From contig CAMLEF010000114.1 of assembly GCA_946478675.1 (NCBI GenBank), positions 1 through 12,092 of the forward strand: 12,092 nt of DNA. The letters run 5' to 3'. The notes under the pieces were generated by a model. It saw only the letters and a list, made by a program, of their open reading frames with translations. It was not told the DNA's origin and searched no databases. The position numbers and the translations under genes were made by a program. Below, one piece after another: positions 6,529 through 12,092 of the stretch (position 1 is its first letter; each line of letters begins with the position of its first letter). This DNA is from an uncultured Flavobacteriales bacterium (GTDB lineage: Bacteria; Bacteroidota; Bacteroidia; Palsa-965).

Positions 6529-7410
6529 ATGCGCAACCGACTGCTGTTTTTCCTGCTGCTGCTCGCCCCGGGATTTCTCGCGGCGCAAAACGACAGCGTT
6601 CCCGTTTCTCCGAAAGCAAAAAAATTCTGCATTAGCCTGCAGGGCGGTCCGCCGGTGCGCATTCTTGCGACGGATTTCGTAGATGAAGACGCGCCGGGTT
6701 ATCTTCCGATCGGGCGTTTGCGCCGTTATGCGTATTCCCTCGGCGGCGCGTTGCGTTATTATTACACGCCGTCCATTTCGTTCACCGCCCGTTTTGCGCT
6801 CGTCCGCCGCGATTTTTTAGCAAGCGACAGCACCTACGACATCATCGGCGAAAGCAACGACGGCACCGTGCATGCGATGAGCGCTTCTGCGAAATACGTG
6901 TACACAGATTACACGATGCGCAACATGTTCGTTGGCCTCGGCGCTTCCTATGAAAAACCAATCGGCCGTTTGAAAGTCAGCACGGGCATGGAGCTGGCGT
7001 ACGTGCGTTACCTGCAGGTGAAATACAACAACGGCTCGCGCAGCTATTCGATCGTCAGCAACGATTCGCTGGCGAATGCGCACGATTACAACAGCACGCG
7101 CGTGAATACGTACTACGACAACGAAACGTTCCCCAACGTCAGCTCGTTCGGTTTGATGATGCACGGCGGTTTCGAGTTCATGTTCTGCCCGCATTTCGGC
7201 ATGAGCACGACGATTCTCTTCGGCGGTTTTTATTCCTGGGCGAAACACGCGACGTTCACGGAAGTCAACGGCAACAGCTCCGATTTCACCGATTCGAACG
7301 GCGTCCACACGCATTCCGGCGCCGAAACGACGAGCAATTCCAAATACTCCCGGACGCAATTCGATTTTTCACCGCCGACCTGCGTGGTAGGGTTGAATTT
7401 CTACCTGTAA
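6529..7410 (+). CDS. Secreted protein, probable outer-membrane beta-barrel (third of three)
   Basis: A 293-aa protein beginning with a Sec signal peptide (M-R-N-R, Leu-rich core, cleavage after L-A-A-Q at about residue 20). The body has long beta-type segments (Y-A-Y-S-L-G-G-A-L-R-Y-Y-Y, S-I-S-F-T-A-R-F-A-L-V), Ser/Asn/Thr-rich stretches that could be surface loops (about 165-195 and 245-275), and a terminal strand C-V-V-G-L-N-F-Y-L. A last residue preceded by alternating hydrophobics is typical of barrel C-termini recognised by the BAM machinery. It follows the second barrel gene by 8 nt. Function and ligand are unknown. Confidence 0.8.
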   Translation: MRNRLLFFLLLLAPGFLAAQNDSVPVSPKAKKFCISLQGGPPVRILATDFVDEDAPGYLPIGRLRRYAYSLGGALRYYYTPSISFTARFALVRRDFLASDSTYDIIGESNDGTVHAMSASAKYVYTDYTMRNMFVGLGASYEKPIGRLKVSTGMELAYVRYLQVKYNNGSRSYSIVSNDSLANAHDYNSTRVNTYYDNETFPNVSSFGLMMHGGFEFMFCPHFGMSTTILFGGFYSWAKHATFTEVNGNSSDFTDSNGVHTHSGAETTSNSKYSRTQFDFSPPTCVVGLNFYL

Positions 7411-7430
7411 CGGTTGCAGGACAAGATCAC

Positions 7431-7457
7431 CTGTCGGTTTTTTGTTGCCACCGACAG
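7431..7457. other. Hairpin between the barrel gene and the kinase
   Basis: CTGTCGGT (7431-7438) pairs perfectly with ACCGACAG (7450-7457) around an 11-nt loop. The T-run is inside the loop rather than after the stem, so termination is doubtful. The loop and right arm overlap the -33 element of the kinase promoter, so the hairpin could instead act on it. Confidence 0.45.
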
Positions 7458-7475
7458 ATTATTGATTTAGCTTTG
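7445..7475 (+). promoter_or_regulatory. Promoter of the histidine kinase gene
   Basis: TTG at 7445-7447 and an exact TAnnTTTG box (TAGCTTTG, 7468-7475) are separated by 20 nt, the normal spacing for the Bacteroidota housekeeping sigma factor. The box lies 22 nt before the ATG at 7498. This is one of the two best promoters in the window. Confidence 0.65.
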
Positions 7476-7497
7476 GTTCTCCTGCGACCCCACCCCA

Positions 7498-10239
7498 ATG
7501 CCCGATTCCGCATTACGAGCAGCGAAGTTCCAATCCCGGCTGAAACTGTTCGCATTATTATTCTGTTGGTTCATCCTGTTGCTTTCCGGCCTGACCCTCG
7601 GCGGCTGGCTGACCGGTAGCATACGCCTTGTGCTCCCGATCGAAGGATTGGCGCCAATGAACCCGCTGACGTCGGTATGTTTCGTGCTGCTGGCCTGTGC
7701 GCTGCTGCTATACCGGAAAAACCAGAAAAGCACCGACAGAGTTGCGCAAATCATGGCAGGCATTGCGCTTGTATTAGGATTCCTCCGCGTATTCTTCCTG
7801 CTCTCCGGCAACGATCTGAATGCCGATACCTGGATTGCCGGCGATGTGATGCGCGCGGTTCCCAATTCCCGGATGTCGTACAGCGCGTCCATCAATTTTA
7901 CACTGGCAGGATTTGCCCTGCTTTTCAAGCGCAGCAAATTCTCCGACAATATGCGCCCGGCGCAATACCTCATGGTCATCGTGGGCTTGTGGGGAATTCT
8001 TACGCTGCTTGGTTACCTGTATGACGTTTACGGGTTCTATCACCTGCTGTCCGGAACGCCGATGTCATTCCAGGCCGGAACGTTGTTCGTGCTGCTGGCG
8101 CTGGCTTTCCTGTTCTCCGACCCGGATGCGGGCATGATGAGAAAATACACCTCGCCTTATTCCGGCAGCCTGGTGGCCCCGAAGCTAATGCCGGCAGCGC
8201 TCCTCATCCCTTTCCTGCTCGGCCTCGTGAATCTCATTGCCATACACGCGGACGTCTATTCCCCGGAATACGGATATGCGCTGATGACGCTCGGTGTCAT
8301 GTGCACCTTCGTTGTCCTCATTTCGATTACCGTAACGCTACTCAACCGGCAGGACCTGTTACGCAAGCAGGCGCAGGAAGAGATTCTCCGGCTCAACGAA
8401 ACGCTGGAGAAACGGATCCGGGAGCGGACGGAAGAGCTGCAGCAGCGGGACGCGCAGCTCCGGCTTTTCATTGAGAACAGCCCGGCAGCGCTCGCGATGT
8501 TCGACAACGAAATGCGGTACCTCGTGGTGAGTAAAAGCTGGCTGAAAGATTACAACATCCAGGAAAAAGATATTATCGGGAAAACGCATTACGAAGTATT
8601 TCCGACGCTCCCCGAACGCTGGAAGGAAATCCACCGCCGCTGCCTGAACGGCGCAACCGAAAAAAACAATCTCGATTCATTCATCGCGGAAGACGGCAGC
8701 ATCGTTTACAACCGCTGGGAAATCCGGCCCTGGCAAAATCCTTCCGGGGCGATCGGCGGCATCATTATGTTCACGCAGGTCATTACCGAAGCGGTGCAGG
8801 CGGAACTGAAGTTTAAAGACCTTGTGCGGAATTCAATGGTCGGTGTATTTATTGTGGCAGACCGGAAATTTGACTACGTAAATGCCCGGCTTTGCGAGAT
8901 TCTCGGGTACGACGCGGAAGAATTTCTCGGGAAGGACGCCACCATGTTCATTCACCCGGAAGACCGGTCGATTCTTGAAGGCAATTGGACGCGTCGTGAA
9001 GGCGGAGAGGATTTCAGCGTGCAGTACGAAGCGCGCGGGATAACCAAAAGCGGCCAGGAGATTTGGCTGGATATAGTTTCCAACGCGACGGTGTACAGCG
9101 GCAAACGCGGGGTCATCGGCACGGTGAATGACATTACCGCGAAAAAGAAAGCCGAACAGGAACTGCGCCAATCGGAAGCCAACCTGCGCTCCGTGTTCTC
9201 GAATACGGAAATTGGTTATTTGCTGCTGGACCGTGAATACAACATTATTGCCTTTAATGAAATTATGGAACGAAAGTACGCGCATGATGCGGGCATTACG
9301 CTCGTTCCCGGAGGCAACTTTGTGGAACTGGCCGTCCCGGAAAGGCGGGAAATTCTTCGTGAAATTTATCAGCGTGTAATTACGGAAGGTACGCGACAGG
9401 AGTACGACGCAGTTGTTCCCGGAAGGGACGATACTTTTTACAACGTTCTGCAGGTACCGGTAAAAAGCGGCGATCGCGTCATCGGCATCAGCATTTCGGC
9501 TTTTGATATTTCGAAGCGAAAGATGCTGGAACAGGAGCGGCTTCGCATCACGAACGACCTGATACAGCGTAACACCGACCTGGAGCAGTTCGCTTACATC
9601 GTGTCGCATAACCTCCGCGCCCCGGTAGCGAATATTATCGGGCTGATGAACCTGGTGAAAATGGGTACTGTGGCCGGAACCGAGCTCGAAAAAGTAAATT
9701 CCGGCCTCTTCGAATCTGTTCAGCGCCTTGATACGGTTGTAAAAGATCTCAACAGCATCCTGCAGGTGAAACAGGATCTCCGAAAAACGCGCGAAGAAGT
9801 AAATTTTGAAAGCCTGGTGCAGGATATCCGCGCAAGCATCGCCAACCTCATCGATCCGGCACAGGTCATTTTCCACTGCGACTTTGCATCGGCGCCTTCC
9901 ATGCTGACCCTGAAAAGCTATCTCCACAGCATCTTTTACAACCTCATTACCAACAGCATTAAATACAGGAAGTCGACCGAACCGTGCAGGATTTCCATTA
10001 CCAGCCGGCGCGACGGAAAATATTTGGAGCTGGTGTTCGCCGACAATGGTCTGGGCATCGACCTCAAGCACGCCGGAGCCAATCTTTTCGGACTTTACAA
10101 AAAGTTCCACATGGACATCGACGGCAAAGGTATGGGGCTCTTCATGGTAAAAACCCAAACGGAAGTGTTGGGCGGCACCATTTCAGTGGAAAGCGAGGTC
10201 GGCAAAGGAACACGTTTCACGATTCGGTTTGAAGCCTGA
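7498..10239 (+). CDS. Membrane PAS-domain sensor histidine kinase
   Basis: A 913-aa inner-membrane sensor kinase. The first 282 residues hold about eight hydrophobic segments (near 16-38, 57-72, 85-102, 130-143, 157-175, 192-206, 229-250, 260-282). Then come a short coiled coil (285-320) and three PAS-type regions (about 321-430, 437-550, 561-672). The HisKA helix carries the phosphoacceptor His704 in S-H-N-L-R-A-P-V. The HATPase domain has N815/N819 (N box), D849-N-G-L-G (G1), G876-K-G-M-G-L (G2) and G902-K-G-T-R-F. No receiver domain is fused and no response regulator is encoded nearby, so its partner is elsewhere. Within the membrane part three stretches (52-72, 124-144, 187-207) align without gaps, each with Met, then Phe at +8 and Ala at +14. 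The ligand is unknown. The ATG at 7498 follows a good promoter. Confidence 0.92.
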   Translation: MPDSALRAAKFQSRLKLFALLFCWFILLLSGLTLGGWLTGSIRLVLPIEGLAPMNPLTSVCFVLLACALLLYRKNQKSTDRVAQIMAGIALVLGFLRVFFLLSGNDLNADTWIAGDVMRAVPNSRMSYSASINFTLAGFALLFKRSKFSDNMRPAQYLMVIVGLWGILTLLGYLYDVYGFYHLLSGTPMSFQAGTLFVLLALAFLFSDPDAGMMRKYTSPYSGSLVAPKLMPAALLIPFLLGLVNLIAIHADVYSPEYGYALMTLGVMCTFVVLISITVTLLNRQDLLRKQAQEEILRLNETLEKRIRERTEELQQRDAQLRLFIENSPAALAMFDNEMRYLVVSKSWLKDYNIQEKDIIGKTHYEVFPTLPERWKEIHRRCLNGATEKNNLDSFIAEDGSIVYNRWEIRPWQNPSGAIGGIIMFTQVITEAVQAELKFKDLVRNSMVGVFIVADRKFDYVNARLCEILGYDAEEFLGKDATMFIHPEDRSILEGNWTRREGGEDFSVQYEARGITKSGQEIWLDIVSNATVYSGKRGVIGTVNDITAKKKAEQELRQSEANLRSVFSNTEIGYLLLDREYNIIAFNEIMERKYAHDAGITLVPGGNFVELAVPERREILREIYQRVITEGTRQEYDAVVPGRDDTFYNVLQVPVKSGDRVIGISISAFDISKRKMLEQERLRITNDLIQRNTDLEQFAYIVSHNLRAPVANIIGLMNLVKMGTVAGTELEKVNSGLFESVQRLDTVVKDLNSILQVKQDLRKTREEVNFESLVQDIRASIANLIDPAQVIFHCDFASAPSMLTLKSYLHSIFYNLITNSIKYRKSTEPCRISITSRRDGKYLELVFADNGLGIDLKHAGANLFGLYKKFHMDIDGKGMGLFMVKTQTEVLGGTISVESEVGKGTRFTIRFEA

Positions 10240-10288
10240 AACGACTGAAAAACAGACACTTTAATCCACTTTTATGAATGAAAGACCA

Positions 10289-10323
10289 AGGCGCGTTTGA
10301 CAGGTTACGCGCTTATTTTTTTT
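10289..10323 (+). terminator. Intrinsic terminator after the kinase gene
   Basis: GCGCGT (10291-10296) pairs with ACGCGC (10307-10312), extended by a G-T and an A-T pair around a 10-nt loop. It is followed by a long T-run at 10316-10323. It lies about 50 nt after the kinase stop. Confidence 0.82.
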
Positions 10324-10328
10324 ACCAC

Positions 10329-10358
10329 TTGACATTCCCTGTTTTTTTTCTACTTTTC
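10329..10358 (+). promoter_or_regulatory. Promoter of the START-like gene
   Basis: TTGACA at 10329-10334 and TACTTTTC at 10351-10358 are 19 nt apart measured from TTG. This fits the Bacteroidota -33/-7 pattern, with one mismatch in the -7 box. It sits directly after the kinase terminator and leaves a leader of about 35-40 nt before the ATG at 10401. Confidence 0.55.
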
Positions 10359-10400
10359 GCCCGATTCAGCAAAACAGCTGAGTGTAGATAGTACCGACGG

Positions 10401-11336
10401 ATGGCTAAGAAATCGCCCCAAAAGGCAAAGCAGAAAGCAGGCAAACCGGCTCCGAAAACCATTGCGAAAGCGGCTAAAAAAGCGGCTCCCGCAACGAAGA
10501 AGCCGGTTACGGTGAAGTCTGCGAAGAAGACTGTCGCTTCCAAAGCGAAACCCGCGAAAGCAGTTGTAAAAAAGAACACCCCGGTAGCGAAAGCTGCTCC
10601 CAAAATAAAAAAGCCGGCAAAAGTCGCTGCCCCTAAAAAAGAAGCGCCTGTTGCCAAACCTGTTCCCGCAAAACCGGTCAAGCCCGCTCCTAAAGCAGTT
10701 GCCCCGGCCAAACCGGTTGCGCCTCCCGCCAAGAGCCAGCCCGCAACGCCGGCCAAATCCACAAAAGCTCCTCCCGTTCCCCCGCCCGCTCCCATCGATA
10801 CCTCGAAGCTGCCGAAGCTGCCCAAAGGAATTATCGTCAAGCGCGGCAAAGGCAAGCTGGCCCCGGGTGAAAAACGCCTCGTAAAAACGGACGTCATCAC
10901 GCACCACGTGCTCGAAGACAAACCGTTCGACGCCGATAAAAAGCAGAAGCCCGAACCGAAAGGCAAATTCACGCTTGAATTCGTGATCCGTACACCCGTT
11001 TCCTTGCTGTACGATTTTCTCAGCACGCCGAACGGCCTTGCCGAATGGTTCGCCGACGGTGTCGATATGAGAGAGGACGTTTATACGTTCGACTGGGACG
11101 GCTCGAAGCAACAGGCGAAGATCGTCAGCGCGAAAGTGGACAGCTACCTCCGCCTGCGCTGGCTCGACAAGCCGGAAAATTATTATTTCGAATTCCGCCT
11201 CGACCAGGACGAGCTCACGAATGAAGTGTCGCTCATCGTTACGGATTTCGGCGACAACGAGCAGGACATCGAAGCCAGCCGTCGTCTCTGGGAATCGCAG
11301 ATCCAGCGGCTCATCAAAGCGCTCGGCACGTATTAG
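10401..11336 (+). CDS. START-like (AHSA1-type) domain protein with a histone H1-like Lys/Ala/Pro N-terminal tail
   Basis: Two very different halves. Residues 1-131 are almost only Lys, Ala, Pro, Val and Thr, with many A-K-K, K-P-A-K and K-P-V units. They are disordered, strongly basic and like bacterial histone H1-type tails. A basic linker (132-188) includes G-I-I-V-K-R-G-K-G-K-L. Residues 189-310 form a START-like domain: F-T-L-E-F-V-I-R-T-P, then L-Y-D-F-L-S-T-P-N-G-L-A-E-W-F-A-D-G, strands such as Y-T-F-D-W-D-G and Y-Y-F-E-F-R-L, and a long C-terminal helix (about 285-308). Stand-alone START-like proteins of about 130 residues are common in Bacteroidota; their ligand is generally unknown. 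No signal peptide is present, so the protein is cytoplasmic. The tail could bind DNA or RNA (inference). The ATG at 10401 is the first in frame after the promoter. Confidence 0.88.
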   Translation: MAKKSPQKAKQKAGKPAPKTIAKAAKKAAPATKKPVTVKSAKKTVASKAKPAKAVVKKNTPVAKAAPKIKKPAKVAAPKKEAPVAKPVPAKPVKPAPKAVAPAKPVAPPAKSQPATPAKSTKAPPVPPPAPIDTSKLPKLPKGIIVKRGKGKLAPGEKRLVKTDVITHHVLEDKPFDADKKQKPEPKGKFTLEFVIRTPVSLLYDFLSTPNGLAEWFADGVDMREDVYTFDWDGSKQQAKIVSAKVDSYLRLRWLDKPENYYFEFRLDQDELTNEVSLIVTDFGDNEQDIEASRRLWESQIQRLIKALGTY

Positions 11337-11337
11337 C

Positions 11338-11457
11338 CGGGAGTTACATAGTTCGGAGTTTTGAGTCCGGAGTTCGGAGTGATCAGAATTAAGGGGGCGG
11401 TTTCGCTCCTTTTTTTTGCTAAAACTCCGAGCTCCAAACACCCGACTCCCAACTCCG
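11338..11457. repeat. Inverted cluster of GGAGTT units around a terminator
   Basis: Left of the terminator, GGAGTT-type units recur at 11339-11345, 11354-11360, 11368-11374 and 11375-11380. To the right the complementary units lie at 11423-11429, 11444-11450 and 11451-11457. The inner pair GGAGTTCGGAGT (11369-11380) and ACTCCGAGCTCC (11424-11435) is complementary over 12 positions with one wobble. CGGAGTTTT (11354-11362) also matches AAAACTCCG (11421-11429) exactly. The whole could fold as a large cruciform enclosing the terminator. Confidence 0.7.
11391..11417 (+). terminator. Intrinsic terminator after the START-like gene
   Basis: The stem AGGGGGCG/CGCTCCTT (11392-11399 with 11404-11411, including G-T pairs) has a 4-nt loop and runs into a T-tract ending at 11417. 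It lies about 55 nt after the stop codon and in the centre of the inverted GGAGTT cluster. Confidence 0.75.
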
Positions 11458-11462
11458 TTCAG

Positions 11463-11470
11463 TATTTTTA
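11463..11470 (+). promoter_or_regulatory. Possible -7 box of the PAP2 gene
   Basis: TATTTTTA resembles TAnnTTTG (last base differs) and lies 4 nt before the GTG start. As with the acetyltransferase gene, the transcript would be nearly leaderless. The outer repeat units end just upstream. Confidence 0.3.
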
Positions 11471-11474
11471 CCGC

Positions 11475-12092
11475 GTGCCGATCTTTCCTGCTCTCGTAAA
11501 ACGTTCCCGCCTTTTTCTTCTGCCGCAGCTGTTGCTGGTCGCTTTTACCGGCGTGCTCCTGCTGGCTTTCGACAAGGAGCAGATCCACCTGGCGATCAAC
11601 CGGCATTACAATTCGTTCTGGGATGCCGTGATGCCGTGGTTCACGTGGCTGGGCGACGGCTGGACGATTACCGTGATGTGCCTGCTGCTGCTGGCGTGGA
11701 AGCGGCGCTTCGGATTATTTACGGGAATTGCCTGCCTGCTCGCGTCGGGCGTTACGCAGGTGCTGAAGCATACCGTGTATTACGGCGAACCGCGCCCGGC
11801 CTGGCTGTTCGGAAGAGATCACATCCAGCTGCGGTTCGTGCCCGGCGTGGAGAATTTTCTTTATGATTCTTTTCCTTCGGGACACACGACGGTTGCCTTC
11901 GCCTTTTTCTTCAGCCTTTCTCTCGCGACGAAAAACGAAGGGTTGAAGCTGCTTTGCTTTTGCCTTGCTGCCGCGATCGGCTTTTCACGCATCTATCTCT
12001 CGCAACATTTTCTCGGCGACGTCTTCGCAGGATCGATCATCGGGACCGGCGGTTCGCTGCTGGTCTTCTGGCTCGCGCTGCGCAACAACTGG
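11475..12092 (+). CDS. PAP2-family membrane phosphatase, N-terminal 206 aa (3' end outside window)
   Basis: The frame from the GTG at 11475 is open to the window end with no stop. It encodes a membrane protein of the PAP2/phosphatidic-acid-phosphatase superfamily, which removes phosphate from lipid phosphates or pyrophosphates at the outer face of the inner membrane. The three catalytic motifs are present: K98 with R107-P108, P134-S-G-H137, and S171-R-x5-H178-x3-D182. H178 is the expected nucleophile. Hydrophobic segments lie at about 13-31, 63-75, 80-95, 139-151, 157-170 and 183-202. Between K98 and R-P there are eight residues rather than the textbook six, a variant I believe is tolerated in the family. 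The GTG is used because no ATG lies upstream in frame after the terminator. Later ATGs (for example 11630) would lose the first membrane segment. The substrate (lipid A, undecaprenyl or phosphatidate) cannot be told. Confidence 0.85.
   Translation, partial: MPIFPALVKRSRLFLLPQLLLVAFTGVLLLAFDKEQIHLAINRHYNSFWDAVMPWFTWLGDGWTITVMCLLLLAWKRRFGLFTGIACLLASGVTQVLKHTVYYGEPRPAWLFGRDHIQLRFVPGVENFLYDSFPSGHTTVAFAFFFSLSLATKNEGLKLLCFCLAAAIGFSRIYLSQHFLGDVFAGSIIGTGGSLLVFWLALRNNW

Noticed and set aside
5018..6619. A 533-codon open frame on the minus strand
   Set aside because: It runs antisense across two complete signal-peptide genes and their spacer and the start of a third. Its translation is Arg/His-rich without any motif. 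It is a by-product of strong codon bias on the + strand.
8833..10158. A 441-codon minus-strand frame inside the kinase gene
   Set aside because: It is antisense to PAS, HisKA and HATPase motifs that are plainly coding, and no domain is visible in it.
10322..11606. Two overlapping minus-strand frames (Gly/Ala-rich and Arg/Phe-rich) over the START-like gene
   Set aside because: Their odd composition is the antisense reading of the Lys/Ala/Pro tail. The + frame has a promoter, a real domain and a terminator.

Overview
The window reads as a chromosomal segment from a member of the Bacteroidota. The grounds are the protein families (ClpC, a START-like/AHSA1-type domain, secreted proteins whose signal peptides end in -AQ, a HisKA-type kinase with an H-N-L-R-A-P phosphoacceptor motif), the absence of clear Shine-Dalgarno sequences, and several TAnnTTTG-type -7 promoter boxes. 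No genus can be named from the sequence alone. Most of the window is moderately GC-rich with strong codon bias, so long antisense ORFs open behind the real genes.

Layout. 1-1530 is the C-terminal part of a ClpC-type AAA+ unfoldase, closed by a strong intrinsic terminator. It is followed on the + strand by a GNAT acetyltransferase (1619-2035) and a small unrecognised protein (2065-2418). A minus-strand block then runs from about 4972 back to 2429: tRNA-Met(CAT), a 33-bp near-perfect hairpin that begins on the tRNA discriminator base, a small GIY-YIG nuclease, a secreted HExxH zinc metalloprotease, and a small secreted basic protein. The two middle genes are visibly AT-richer than their surroundings and may have been acquired by transfer.

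From 5117 to 7410 three unrelated-looking secreted proteins, probably outer-membrane beta-barrels, lie head to tail on the + strand. After a good promoter comes a 913-aa membrane histidine kinase (7498-10239) with about eight membrane segments, three PAS-type regions and HisKA/HATPase domains. Its membrane part contains three gap-free copies of one motif. No response regulator is visible beside it.

A terminator and a well-spaced promoter precede a 311-aa protein (10401-11336) that joins a 130-residue histone-H1-like Lys/Ala/Pro tail to a START-like domain. Its terminator is embedded in an inverted cluster of GGAGTT units. The window ends inside a PAP2-type membrane phosphatase (11475 onward, GTG start).

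The observations most worth following are the tRNA-abutting hairpin with its neighbouring GIY-YIG gene, the H1-like/START fusion, and the triplicated membrane motif of the kinase. None of them amounts to a demonstrated new system from sequence alone.
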